A stretch of 64,000 nt of DNA from Galerina marginata (Eukaryota; Basidiomycota; Agaricomycetes; Agaricales; Galerinaceae). A program made the translations under genes and the position numbers. The notes under the pieces were generated by a model. It worked only from the letters and a program-made list of their open reading frames with translations, was not told the DNA's origin and ran no database searches. The stretch spans positions 930,001 to 994,000 of the forward strand of contig JAECYW010000003.1 of NCBI GenBank assembly GCA_023014335.1, in the 5' to 3' direction. This document shows, piece after piece, positions 32,816 through 44,682 of this stretch; positions within the stretch are counted from its first letter, which is position 1, and the number at the start of each line of letters is the position of its first letter.

Positions 32816-33074
32816 ATCGCGGCTCATCTCAGTTTTTTCCAGAATCGGGACATCCGGCGGGCAGGAAAGCCACATAGGCTTTCGCCCACATTTCACCCAC
32901 ATCGCATCCAATCTCATCAGAACCATAGAACTCACATCATTAGACTACCCTATCCAGTCATTAGACTACAGATCACCTACAGATAATCTCATAGTAGAAT
33001 ACTCACCTTATCAATTGCATCCAATGATTCATAGAATCATTCTTCCATCCTCAGAGACACAGCGAACACAAAGA
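32816..33074 (+). repeat. Split direct repeat B2, right end of the element
   Basis: Second copy of the 259-bp repeat B1; identity ends at 33074, taken as the right boundary. Confidence 0.9.
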
Positions 33075-33574
33075 ACTATACATTTTCACCATCCAGCTCA
33101 GTGAACTTGGCCCCATTCGTCATTCGGGGAACCGGGACGGAAAGCCAAAAGATCCGGCCGCGGCTCAGTTGATTTTGATTTTCAGGCCACGTGATCAAGC
33201 GTGTCTGGGCGCGTCACGCGTTTTTCCAGATTAGGGTCAAGTGAGATATATGCGTTCACCTTATCAAGTAGTCAGTAATTTATGACTACTTAATCACACC
33301 TTCGTTTCCAGACATCGGGAGCCCGAAAAGCTTGGAATCAAATTGACAGGGCCTGATGACCGCCAAAACATTTAAGCTGTCTCTTTGGGGTCGGTAAAGA
33401 AGATGGAAGAGCATTTACATAAAGGCAATAGGCCGGACATGTACTGTGACTTAGTGCTTTAAATCGTCTACCAAAGAACCTCCGGAGGGGACTTATGGAA
33501 TTGCAGTAAACAAGGCATTTCCCGACTATTCTGAGGATATATTTAAATTTCAAAAACATCCACTTCATTACGAT
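33075..33574. other. Intergenic, right flank of the retrotransposon
   Basis: No gene recognised; 3' flank of HsbA copy 7. Confidence 0.45.
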
Positions 33575-34288
33575 TTAGGAATATGCAGCAATAGCTCTGG
33601 CAAAAACGGCGTCAAGTTCAGCCTTGCCGGAACTGGCTACATGAATAAAACCCTTGAGATGCTATTGACTTTATTAGCAAGCAATCCCCTCTCGAAATAA
33701 GATTGTAACCTTAGGTATGTGCACAATAAACGCACTTGCAAGCTCGGACGTGCTGCGTCTGAGTCTGATTAAATCCTCTTTCATTGAGAAACGATCATGG
33801 CCAGCAGGAATAGAAACTCTATCGATAGCGGGCTTCTTTCTGACGATCGCATTCAAAGCGTGGACAAGGGTGGGCTCGACGGTTTTGGCCTCATTAGCTA
33901 TACGAAGGAAGTCGGGAAAATGTGTGTGTTCGATAAGCTGTGTTAATCATTCCAGGGAGAAATTCAGGAAAAAATAAGGGGAAATTCGAAAAACTCACCT
34001 TTAGGTCTATCACACCTCTATCCATGGCGAAACCGAGGGCTAATGCACCACGATGAACCATCTGCCATGGTTTAGCGGGAATTCAGTCAATGGAGCTGGG
34101 AAAGAAAGGCGAACCAATACATCTGTGGGGGATGCTCCGCTCTCGGGGAACACGGTAATCGCCCTTTCGAACTCCGTGGTCAAAGACGAAACTTTGTGAA
34201 TATCGTTAATGGCCTCTTGGTGGACGTGTCGTGCAAAGGCAGAAATTGTGAGTGAAGCGAATACAACAAATGTGGCCGTCAGGTTCAT
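33575..34288 (-). CDS. HsbA-like secreted protein, copy 7, divergent, 183 aa
   Basis: Exons: 34115-34288, 33999-34061 (63 bp), 33710-33937, 33575-33661; all in phase. The last intron is 48 nt with a good branch site (GCTAAT) and ends aatag. Signal peptide at residues 1-19 (FVVFASLTISAFA), then TTEFERAITVFP. Exon 3 has VEPTLVHALNAIV and KKPAIDRVSIPAG. The C-terminus reads AVFARAIAAYS. It is clearly an HsbA paralogue but more basic than the others (DLIRLRRS) and without PKPFSEAD. A TATAAAA lies at about 34345-34351 (minus strand). Confidence 0.78.
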
Positions 34289-34633
34289 GTCTGAAGGAGA
34301 GCCTGAGGAGAGAAAGTGAAGCAAACGTAGCTTGCTGATATCCATTTTATAACACACGGCGTGTCCAAACTTCAAGCAGTCGATCGTGAGGAGCCACTAG
34401 GCTGCTTTGTCCGATGGATCCGTCAGGCTTAAAGCTCTAAAGCTTTAAAGTAGCTCGAAGTGGCGCACTAGTTAATACATTATGAAGGAAGCATCATGCG
34501 TCATCTGCGCCTCAAATCAGATTCCTTGCAAGAAACTTGAGTGGGTTATTAAGCAGCGACGAGCATTTACTTCTTAACCTGTCTTTACTCAGTCCCTACA
34601 CTACGCGTGGGAGCACCACTGGTGCATATAGAT

Positions 34634-35345
34634 CTAAGCATAGGCAGCTATAGAACTCGCAAAAGCAGCATCGACAGATGCCTTTATAGACTTGGCGGTA
34701 GCCATTTGATCAGCCTGACACGGACTCATAAGCGTTCAAATCCTCAAGGAATTACAAATGGGCTAACCGGTGCAGCCTTAATCAAAGCATCTTCAAGCTT
34801 GGATGTACTCATTTGGACTTTTATCAAATCCTGCTGCACGGTGGGGCTCACAAGGCCACCAAAAACAGGGATCGCTAAGAACGCGGGGTGTTTGGCGGTG
34901 ATTTTCTTCAAGACGTCCAAGATGACGGGTTCAACTTTCTGAACTGCAGTTATAATTTTGTTACTGTCCGCCTCGGATAGCGGCTTTGGTACACCCTATG
35001 ATACCGTATGTCAAATAAACGAGGTGGTTCTATCAACAGAAAATGAATAAAAAACTAACGTTGACATCAGCGGTTCCTTTATCGATGGCTGCGACGAGGC
35101 TGTCTATATCACCGTGCATAGCCTGCAAGGACAGAGATATTATTAACAGATAATCATATGTGAATTGAACGAACCAAGGCGCTGCTCAGAGATCCTCCTG
35201 TATTAGGGAAGGCGACAATGGCCTTGGTCAGGGCACTGACTTGGCTCGAAATGCCTTGAATACCGCCTACGACATCCGCCACGGATGATGCGAAGGCAAC
35301 AGCGACTAGAGAAGTCAGCAGAGTAAAAGAGGTTGCTACCTTCAT
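34634..35345 (-). CDS. HsbA-like secreted protein, copy 8, 180 aa
   Basis: Exons: 35175-35345, 35060-35122 (63 bp), 34768-34995, 34634-34714; in phase. Signal peptide at residues 1-19 (TLLTSLVAVAFAS), then SSQVSALTKAIVAFP and NTGGSL. Exon 3 carries PKPLSEADSNK, KHPAFLAIPVFGGLV and an end like copies 4 and 9. The last exon reads ADQMATAKSIKASVDAAF and ends AAYA. TATAAAA at 35383-35389 on the minus strand is 38 bp before the start. Tandem with copy 7, both on the minus strand and 345 bp apart; that gap holds the copy 7 promoter. Confidence 0.9.
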
Positions 35346-37773
35346 TTTTTACAAGCTTGGATGAGCCAGCGAGAGAATGCCATTTTATAGATTACAGGCT
35401 GGTAAATTGTAGGTCATTTTTTGGTGGCGCTAGAGTGTATCTTGGTCGGCAAACCTGTCAAAAGCAGTGGTCTGGCTCATCGAACGCTAGAATAGAAACT
35501 AGTAAATAGCCCGGAATGGAAGAACATACCTAGATGGAACAAGATATGCATATAGACCAATGGACGTATATTGTGATTTCACCTACCTAACCAGATTAGG
35601 TCCTAGTCCATGGTAAATCGGACTTGAAGCGACTCGAAAAATACCTTACAAAATTTCTGTCACTGAATAGTGCATAATAAGTCAGTTATAAACATTGATA
35701 ATAGTATTAATACGTCAGGTCAGACATAATGCCAATGATCTCGGATTTATTGCCCTGCTGGATGCGACGTGGTGTTAGACGCCACTACCGTGGCACTCAA
35801 GGCGTACGACCACCTTCAGGCTAGCCATCGTTCGCACAGCTCAACGCCTTGAACTCCACAGTCTAGTACTGACAGCACCACGACTATGTAGGCGAGGAAG
35901 AAGTTCATGATCAGTGGCTGATGCCAATCCGAAACTTCGAAAGTGGGCTTACATTGGGTACTATTTCATTCCTGGCGACTAATGTCGGAAACTTGGAGAT
36001 TTTGAGGCGAAAAGGAAGTAGAGAGCAGTTTATGAAGTTGGATCCAGTTAGCGTTCAGGAAAAAAGATGACATTCAAAGTTAAAGTTTGTCCTCGATGCC
36101 AACTGGAAGGGGCAAAGCGGACCAAACAAGTGGCAATCTTCCCGGCAAAAGTGCACTCATAGTTTGGACTGCTCAGTTTCCAACTCTTCTACGTTGACGG
36201 ACGCTCAGAAAAGCCCAATGTATATCCTACGCAATGATTCTAGGACTCAATACCAGAACTCCATCCGGAGGTAGCGCGCTGGCCTATCACGCCTCCGAGT
36301 CGTAATTGAAAGGATGTCCTGCTCATGATGTGATGTCAACTTGACGAAGATATCATGCTCGACGCGCGCTTTGAATTGCCGCTACTATATGGCATGAGTA
36401 GACCGGTACACTCTGGTGTGGAACCTTGCGTACCAGGAGTCCTATTCAAGTAAGTATTCCGATTCTAGTCACGGTTGTCAGTTTTCGAATGTACCCGAGT
36501 GGCACACCTGCAGGCGTCGCTGTCGTGGCCCCGATAACGGCCAAGACCTCGATATTATCTCTGCCAACATGTCAAGATACACGGGCTCAAACGAAGTAAA
36601 CGCCTTTCTAAGCGGCCGCAGCCCTAAGTCCCTAAATTTCCTTCCATTCCGAGATCTCGAACCAACTACCGTCGAAGGTCAAGGCTACTCATGGGAATAC
36701 CGTGACACTTCAAAGGTTATGAACCACCAGTCCTGAGGCCTGAAGGACAGGACTACTGGGTAGATATGTAATGGGGCTTCGACCTTCATACCTCTTTTCG
36801 CTACTCGTTCGTCGAGCCCCTCCTTTCTTATGATGTTTATTTAGTCCTCGGGCTATCGTCCTTGTTGTGATTTAAGTGGAGCGATTTGACTTCCCTCGGC
36901 CTGTAGACACCCTTCTCCGAGCCCATCGTCGAGTTAAGGGCGTACGGCTTCGGCCAATCGCGTCAGCACGCCTTATGTCGTACAGTAAGTCCAACTTCAT
37001 GATATACCACATCACCCGCATCGTAATCGATAAGTACTTATAAATCGCCTTTTCTAACAGGCCATCTAATTGCGCCTTTCTTCTATTAGGCTGTTGAAAT
37101 GATCTCTTATTTGGAATTTGCGTTGTCCTTGCTTGCAAGTCATCGTCCTTGCTCTTCCATATGAGTGCGGAGGACGTCGTCAATGTAATGGATTGGAAGT
37201 TCTTTTAATTAATGATGTCATTTTCAGATATTCTTCAGCGGAAATACCCAATCACCAGATGTTCGTCCGTAAGCAACCTCTCTAACTTTCGTCAAGCCGG
37301 TTAATCAATCCTCTCCGGGTCATGTAGTTGTACTGATGCCATCTCAGCCGAGTCGAGCGATCCTGTACTCTTGTGGTACAGACCATCTTGCCAAATTGAA
37401 ACCTTAGTTAACAGTGGAAATTCTCTTCTCTTGCGATGAAACAGTCTCCCCCCGGAGGTCGTCCATCAAACGATATCAAAGACTGAGTGAGCATGTTATC
37501 CGGAATGAATGAAATAAAATGACGATTCAGCGAAGTAGTAACATTCATTACCCGAACGTCTTGAATTATCATTGGAATGCAGAATGGAACCATTTGCTTT
37601 AGGCCATTCGCCGGTCCTGTCGCAACGACTGATGTCGAGAATTTATTGTCACCTCATTTACCGGATTCGGGCCTGTTCTCAACGCAGCATAGTGAGGAGG
37701 AAAATATATAAATACGCCTCCAGTTTTCACTCATCCTCAGTATCACCAACTCGCTCAATCATCCTCACATATC
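35346..37773. other. Long gene-poor region
   Basis: No gene recognised. The left end is the promoter of HsbA copy 8; the right end carries TATATAAAT at 37704-37712 for the beta-trefoil gene. The stretch 36740-37200 has no convincing exon on either strand. Confidence 0.4.
37704..37712 (+). promoter_or_regulatory. TATA box of the beta-trefoil-like gene
   Basis: TATATAAAT, 62 bp upstream of the ATG at 37774. Confidence 0.55.
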
Positions 37774-38431
37774 ATGTCTGTCACCCCAGGTATCTATCTC
37801 ATCAGGAACCGCAAGACCGGGTACTACATCGTTCCCAACAACGACACCAGCTCTGGTGATGCAGTCACCACCATAAAAATTGGCGACCAGGTCCCCAAGG
37901 AGGCCGTAAGTACACTCGTCGCTCAATATTTAATATTCGGCCATGGCGTCTGATATTTTCACTGTTTGTAGAAATTGACCGTCTCCGTTGATCAAACTGG
38001 AGCGTACACCATCAAGTCGGACTCAAACTTGAGCGTTGCCGATTCCGGGGTGTGTGGAATGTTTATCTTTCCCCTCAATATTAACGGTTGACCTGGCGGG
38101 TGATCAGAAAACGGATGGGAACGGTAAACGCTACCTCGAGTGGCAGGAAGGCGACTACAAGTGGTCCCTCAAGGCCGCCAGCACTGGATTGTGGAAGTAG
38201 GCGATTCATCGTACGCTTATTTTTCGTGAAATTCACAATCATGTTTCCAGCATCAAGCTGGTCAACGACCCCAAGTTTGCTGCTGACAACTATACCATTG
38301 GACGCAACGTGGGATTTAACCTAATCTACGCTCTCAAATATTCTAAATCGTTGAATGTCTTTTCCTAGGTCATCTTGGTCGAAAATGGAGGAGCCTCTGA
38401 GACCCGCTGGGAGTTCGTCAACTCTGGCTGA
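37774..38431 (+). CDS. Small beta-trefoil-like protein (lectin or protease-inhibitor type), 139 aa
   Basis: Exons: 37774-37905, 37972-38049, 38108-38196, 38251-38308, 38369-38431; phases all agree. No signal peptide. The protein shows repeated short beta-strand units with a Trp-containing turn: GIYLIRNRKTGYYIV, TVSVDQTGAYTIKS, YLEWQEGDYKWSLK and RWEFVNSG at the C-terminus. This layout (start 'PGIYLIRN', internal K/E-W-x-x and a final WEF) is typical of fungal ricin-B-like lectins and the mycocypin / I66 protease-inhibitor fold, which often act in defence of mushroom tissue. Which activity it has cannot be told from sequence. It stands alone with its own TATA box. Confidence 0.65.
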
Positions 38432-38946
38432 GTGGCCCTTCGGCTTTACACTTACCCCCCGGAAATCTACACTCGGCAAATGGTCTTCGAATTTTTGGTA
38501 TATCGTGCGCGCCTGAAGAACAGTCATTATAGTTGAAAAAACCCCTAAAAATGTATACATCGTCTCAGTCGTAAATTCATAACTCGTTGTTGTTTCATGT
38601 TTTAACCTCTGAGGATATCAAATGGTTTCTAGCGACCCCTTGTTGACCACACCTATTTAAATCTCCCGTAATGCACCTACGAAACTCCAGATTTGTCGCT
38701 GACAAGATCTACCGAAGCCTACCCCAAGGAAAGTGGGATTGGCTACTGCAAAACTCAGGTCCTAGCACGTTCAGCCGCCTTGCTATCCATGTCGTCCGCA
38801 GTCTTTCTGAAAATTCCCCGTATCCAGACAATGTGCAGCTCTGCAGGTGCAAGTCCTAATCAATAATTTCAAGGGGCCACAAGATGATAAAATTGTCCTA
38901 GAATTCGCCGCGCGACTCTCAAACATGGATTCTTAATTGCAGTCTC
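38432..38946. other. Intergenic between convergent genes
   Basis: 3' flanks of the trefoil gene and the aldolase; no gene recognised. Confidence 0.45.
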
Positions 38947-39986
38947 CTAACCAGCAACAGCATCGCTGAGATGTTTGGCGATACCCTCGGACATGGCTCC
39001 AGTGTCGCTAGTCACATTAATCTATGAAAGTGTTCAAAGGCAATTTAACGCGGACATAGTCGTAAGCATCAGCAAGACACCTACCATGTCAAATCCTTCT
39101 TTCGCGCGCAAGGCTGCCTGTTTTCCTGATGTGCAGAAAATTGCGCTGGTGAGAAAAATAGACCAGAACAATTAGCGTTCGGCAGGGTTTCAGGTCTGCT
39201 CTAGATTACCATTTTTTACCCGCTGCATGGGTTGCTTGTCGGATCTTTTGGATTACCTGCTCAATTTCCGGATGAGGATCTGGAGATGGAGGTGGATATC
39301 CAAGTGAGATGGATAGATCATAGGGTCCAATAAACAAGGCATCTCAAAGTCATAGAAATCAGTCGCTGAGAAACCACGTCTATTGTCATGATGCGCTCAC
39401 CGATTCCGTCCACTTTGGCAATCTCGTGTACGTTCTCCACTGCCTCTTTGTTTTCGATCTGCACCATCACTAAGATGCTTTCGTTCGCAGATTGTAGGTA
39501 TTCTGGGACCGTCACACCCCACGTTCCATGGGTGAATGGACTCCCAAATCCGCGTCTTCCAAGGGGAGGGAAACGACTATCAGAAACGACCTCCTTAGCT
39601 TTATCGGCAGTTGACACCTGCGATTTTTGTTAAATACTCCCTCGAGTCTAGGAAAATGGTTATACCAGGGGTACCAAAACACCCCGAGCACCACCATCGA
39701 GAGCGTGCTTAATCTGCCAGCTTGAACTGGCGGTAACTCCAGTGGCTGGGATCCTGACTATTGCGCTTGGCCCACCACCTGGCTTGGCCCCTTGAATGGC
39801 AGCAATGCTCTCAGCAGCCCCTGGGACCAATGGTACCAAGCCGTGTTCGCAATCTACAACAACCCAGGACAGATGTGGGCTACCTTGTGCGACAGTTCGC
39901 GCATGGAAGGTACCAGGTAGTGTTAGCCACGCTCCGAACGCTGGCTTGTTGGCTTTGAAGGCGTGCAGAAGCGGGTGAGAGGCCAT
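38947..39986 (-). CDS. HpcH/HpaI family aldolase, 268 aa
   Basis: Class II pyruvate-type aldolase fold (HpcH/HpaI aldolase/citrate lyase family), cleaving or forming hydroxy-keto acids with a divalent metal. Exons: 39666-39986, 39401-39617, 39210-39342, 39085-39145, 38947-39021; phases agree. Motifs: GAWLTLPG (residues 18-25), VVVDCEHGL (42-50) with the His/Glu of the active site, RGFGSPFT, the metal Glu in VMVQIEN and the metal Asp in FIGPYDLSISLG. The start at 39986 gives MASHPLLHAF; the upstream in-frame extension is less likely. It follows HsbA copy 9 in the same orientation, and its 5' end is duplicated with that gene at 12.3 kb. Substrate not determinable. Confidence 0.9.
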
Positions 39987-41320
39987 GGTTGTAGAGAACA
40001 AGGTGATAGAACCAGATCCACAGGACGAAACGAAGGACTTATTGCCAGAGCGCAAGGGAAACACAGGCGAGAAGAGAAGTTCTGTGAGAGAAAGTTCAGC
40101 ACATAATCCCACCTATCAGTACTCGCCAATCACGAGGTAGCATTGAAAGCCAAAAACGTGTTCATGTCATTTTATAATAAAACAGTGTCTAAATTTCACG
40201 TAGAATTACTATTTGGTTAAATAACCTTCGAATTTAAATCAAATAGACTGCGATGCAGGTGTAAGCATGAATATGTATACTACTAACTGTAAGCAGCAAT
40301 CGCGGTGGCGAAAGCAGCGTCAACAGTAGACTTTATAGAGTTGGCGGTAGGGATCAGATCAGCCTGGAATCAACTGGTGAGGCCACTAAAGAGATTTGAG
40401 TTGTATCACGAAGCACTTACCGGGGCTGACGCAATTAACGCAGCCTCAAACGCGAATGTACTGGCGTTGAGGTTGATCAAATCCTGTTTCACGAGAGCGG
40501 GAATGCCACCAAGAGGAAGAGCTTGAAAAGCTGGCTTTTTTATAACAATTTCTTTCAAGGCGTCCAGAATGCCAGGTTCGAATGCCTGCACGGCGCTCAA
40601 GATTGATTTACCATCAGCCTCAGAGAACGGTTTCGGGGTAACAGCCTACGTTGAGAAATATGGATAAAGATGAGGCGCTTCCGTTGACCGAGAATACTGG
40701 GCGTAGAAAAACTCACCGTCACATCGGTCGTTCCTTTGTTAACGGAGGTAACGAGATTACTGGCATCAGTGTGAATAGCCTGCCCAGGATACAGAGATAT
40801 TGTTACTTCCAAAGTATAGGTGGAATAGTCGGAAAAGTCGTACCAAAGCATTCAAGAGAGATCCCCCAGTGGCGGGGAACGCGGTAATAGCATTGTCGAG
40901 AGTCGAGATCTGACTGGCAATCGTGCTGATGTCGGATTGAACATCTGCAACGGTGGCCGCCAAAATCCCTGGGACAAGGGAAGCAAGGATAGCAAGTGCA
41001 GTTTGAACCTTCATGTCAGGCAAGTTGAGCGATGAGGGAGAAGGAATCCACCCCATTTTATAGGCTGAGTGTTGAATCGCTCATCGAGGCAGTTGATTGT
41101 CTCGTTCTTGGAGGTCAGGTGAACTTGGAAGTATAATGGCAATGTGATAGTTAAAAATAATCGGTGAGATAGAATCGAATGCTAGGGCGAGGAGGAATGA
41201 TGATCTCTGGGAACAAGTTTATAGGCTGGAATAGACAGAGATGGATAATGTACATACATGGGACAAGGTATCTGGGCCATAGCCAGTGAAGTTATTTCGG
41301 TCGAAAAACGAGCACGTTGA
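39870..41320 (-). repeat. Inverted segmental duplication, copy B
   Basis: Reverse-complement counterpart of 11090-12495. It contains the intact aldolase 5' end, HsbA copy 9 and its promoter. Confidence 0.8.
40283..41014 (-). CDS. HsbA-like secreted protein, copy 9, 179 aa
   Basis: Exons: 40844-41014, 40717-40779 (63 bp), 40421-40645, 40283-40363; in phase. Signal peptide at residues 1-19 (AILASLVPGILA), then DISTIASQISTLDNAITAFP and ATGGSL. Exon 3 has PKPFSEADGKS, KKPAFQALPLGGIPALV and the Ala-rich end EAALIASAP. The last exon ends AIAAYS. It is the nearest relative of copy 4, with TATAAAA at 41056-41062 (minus strand). The aldolase gene begins 297 bp downstream. Confidence 0.9.
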
Positions 41321-42392
41321 TGACCGTCAGCTGAGAAACTAGTCATTCCAAGATCAACACTACTTCCTAATAACAACATCATTCAAAAGAACGAGGGAGT
41401 AAATCATTACCCAGAGTGATGAACTAGTTTTGGCGAGGGTTTGGCCGGAGCCTTCAATGGAGGCTCTTCCCATTGGGCATTCTCTTGGGTTCTCCCATTG
41501 AACTTTAACAGACGACAACCTGTAATAGAGGACAACAAAAAGGAATAATAAGATTAACTGGATTTTCGCAAATACCGGAACTTGAAAAGAAAGTCACCTG
41601 ATAGGCCATCGAATGGAAGGTGGTCAACGACTTCTATTACCCACCAGCGTATTCCTGGGCCGAAGAGAAATGTGTAGCGACTACTAAACCAAGAGTCTCA
41701 AGCCGAGGAAGCCCCATTCAATGTCGGATTATCCGATTTGACGCACTACTGACGTCAACTTAGAATACCTGCACAAATGACCAGCAAGGGGTTCAGACGA
41801 CAGTAAGACCCAAGGTGACGAAAAGTTGGTTCATACCGCTTCCGAATTGAACGCTCGCCATATGAAATACAGAGATGACAAACAGCGGACCACTTGTTCT
41901 CACCGCGAAGTGGGACGGAAGCAATCCACGCGGGCAGGTAGCTGCGGGGATCGTGTAGCGGGTGCACTTCATATGAGAGAAACGAAATGGCTACTTACTT
42001 TTCCCTGCCACTAAAGGACGCTCCTCTCTCAGGCTGTCATCCACCGTCGTCGTTCTCTGCACGCTTGAATTTGAAAGCGGCAGCGTAGAGGAGTTGACAC
42101 GAAGGAACTACCCAACAACTTAAACCGCACAGAACGATGTCGGAGACACAGATATAGCTCCTACTAGCCAGGACATGTATAGCAACACCTGTCGTTAGGT
42201 TTGCTACGAACCACAGGTCCAATAAGCAATTCATCGATGCCGAAGGGAAAATCAGCGGGGAGGAAAGGAATTCGCTGGGGCTGAGCACGACGGCGTGGAG
42301 TGAGAATCATTTGGAATTCTAGGCACGTTCGCTCTATGATTCGGGTGCTAATCAGTACATTGCAAATATATACTCCTTGCCCTTCGTGAACG
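41321..42392. other. Gene-poor spacer
   Basis: No gene recognised between the duplicated block and the 3' end of the MFS gene. Confidence 0.4.
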
Positions 42393-44520
42393 TTAAGTTC
42401 TGGTCGCAAGAGGCTTCTCCTTAATGAAAAGTGAAGAAAGTAATCCACATGCCGCCATGGCCACGGAAAACCAGAAGGTCACATGAATAGCTTCTTCATA
42501 CGACCCTCTGACTGCGGCCCTAGTGGTAGGATCAAGCTTGTCCAGATACTTTAGAGATTCGCGAACGTTCTTGATAATCTAATTGCGTCTTCCATGACTA
42601 ACTGTCGCGTTTATTTGGACAGAAAATACACATACCTCTTCGACATCACCACCAGATAGCTTCCTTTGCAGTGCAGATCGTAGTGTCGTTTGGATGAGTG
42701 TACTTCCTATTGACAATCCCACCACAGAACCGAGAGACCGGAAAAGGTAGGATACTGTACTTGTTGTCAAACGCATTGCACATTGTGAGAGCGTAAGACG
42801 ACATACCTGCGGTTGCAATGGCCTGGTCCGCCTGACCAGCGTTAGCAATCAATGAAATCAGACTAGTGGTGATACCACTGCCTAAGATGTGAAGCCAGAG
42901 GTCAAGCGACGTTCTGAAAGAAACTCGAAACAATTTACCATTTCCTAAGCTTGAAATTATGAGGCCTGGACATGATTGTATCAGAGATGGCTAGCATCCT
43001 TCCCAAGACAAAGTACCTACCGATGGCGATTCCTACAGTGGAAGCCAAGACCACGCCGGAGGTCAATGTGACAACGATGGTCCCCATGAAGAGGGCGACA
43101 TATCCGAGAACCGTTAGTGCGTAGAATTTCCCGGTCGCCTGCATGATCAAGCCTCCGCTGAGTGATCCCGTCAGACCTCCAACAACGGCGACAATCAACC
43201 AAAGCCCCGCTTCAGAGGCTGACTTGCCCTGAACGGCTTGAAAGTAGAGAGATACATGAAATAGTTGAGTGAACGCTGACGCGATTCCGAAGAAATTGAC
43301 AAGGTAACTGGCAATCAGGGAGCGATTGACGATGATCCGTTTGGGTGCGAACGGCTCGCTGGCAAATTCCATTTCTATGAAGCCAAATATCACGGACGAC
43401 ACGCCAAAGGCGACCAGGGATGAAATGGTATAGCGGTCATTCCAGGCAATATTCCCGCCTCTGTCCAACGCAAACAGGAGGAAGAACACCGTGAAGACGA
43501 GAGAAATGGCACCTCCAAAATCAACACGCTTTAATTTAGCCTTGAAATCGCCGCTTTCTCGCTGTGGAAGATGGAGCGACAGAGAAACAGCGAGGATAGC
43601 AACGACTGCGATAGGAACTTGAAGAAGGAACGACCTTTGAAAACGTCAGCCAACGCTTCTATCAAGCCAGCGAACAACAGACCATCTCCAGCCAATAGTG
43701 TCGGCAAGATATCCCCCCAGAAAAGCGCCTACACTGTTGCCGGATCCGTAAACAATATTTAGAATTCCTAGAGCGTACAGGTCAATTGTTTGCTGACAAG
43801 CATTTTGGGAGTTTCCGACCTTGCCATGTACCTCTATTTCGAAGAGGAACGACGTCCGATACGATAATGCTGACAACCCTGCAGAATCGAACAGCATTCA
43901 AGACATCAATAATGCTGAGGAATGAAGGCCATTACGTTTGCATTCCACCTCCTCCGATACCTGCAATTACTCTACTAGCGATGAGTTCGTTCATGTTCCT
44001 TGAAAGACCACAAAGCAGACACCCGATTGCAAACACGATATAGGCAAATAGCAAACAACTTTTCCGACCAAAAATGTCGCTCAGTTTGCCATACAAAGGC
44101 CTTGAAATGGCGCATTAGTCGCGTTCGAGGATAGGACGTGAACACTGACTGAAAGCTGGTGATTGCCAATAGGTATGAGGTGGCGATCCAGCTGGTATTT
44201 TGTAGCTGGTTTAACTCGCTTCCAATCGAAGCATAGGCTAGATTTTACATGAATACTAGGCATTGAATGTGATTGGAAGAGACGAACAAGAAACAACTAT
44301 TGTTTGGTCCATTGCCCCCAGAAATATTCCTACTGCCATGGGTATGACCTATGAGCGCAACCTTTGAGCAAACTTTTTCAGGAACAAACAAGACAGACCA
44401 AAAACTTACAAAAGATAGATGTGACTTCTGCGGGGTATCTATCGCTGCCTGTTCGGAATCGCGTCTAGTATAGTCTTGTTGGGTGCCATTTTGGACGAGT
44501 GGGGACCTTTCGTCCGCCAT
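42393..44520 (-). CDS. MFS transporter, DHA2-like (multidrug / vacuolar type)
   Basis: Proton-driven membrane exporter. About ten exons; those I traced keep the frame from MADERSPLVQ (44520) to the stop at 42393. The cytosolic N-terminus is polar. Features: GAMDQTIVV in the first helix; the MFS motif A GKLSDIFGRK; RVIAGIGGGGMQTVVS, typical of the 14-helix DHA2 group; VPLRNRGTWQG; FLGGYLADTIGWRW; then FLLQVPIAVV, a cytosolic loop and further helices, including GSLSGGLIMQATGK and the segment ATAVSYLFRSLGSVVG near the C-terminus. The end reads SLFIKEKPL. Similar fungal proteins export drugs or move basic amino acids into the vacuole; the cargo is unknown. Exact exon edges near 42930-43020 are the least certain. 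Confidence 0.85.
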
Positions 44521-44682
44521 ATAGAATGTTATCGACGTCCACGGTGAGAGAGAAAGAGGACGTTCATCGTGGAAGAAAATAGCGCAATGGTGGGCGGGAG
44601 CAATGAAGGTGTGAGCTCACCACGTGCTGCTGATCAGTGATTGCCGATTGATGATCAATGTAACAACACTGATAAGATAGTC

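Larger units (their letters stand above)
27179..33074 (+). mobile_element. DIRS-order (Ngaro/PAT-like) tyrosine-recombinase retrotransposon, 5.9 kb, apparently complete
   Basis: The element has the order A1 - gag - RT/RNase H - tyrosine recombinase - B1 - A2 - B2. A1 and A2 (154 bp) and B1 and B2 (259 bp) are direct copies that look identical by eye. B1 ends at 32521 and A2 starts at 32522. This split direct repeat layout, with no LTR and no aspartic protease or DDE integrase, is the hallmark of the Ngaro/PAT branch of the DIRS order. Ngaro elements are known from agaricomycetes. No target-site duplication is seen, as expected for recombinase-mediated insertion. Near-identical repeats and open frames suggest a recent insertion. 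Confidence 0.88.

Noticed and set aside
33575..33661. Frameshift in HsbA copy 7 last exon
   Set aside because: A 48-nt intron ending aatag with a good branch site restores the frame, so the gene is intact.
36740..36900. Possible solo LTR beginning tgtaatggggc
   Set aside because: No matching end, inverted terminal dinucleotides or second copy was found in the window.
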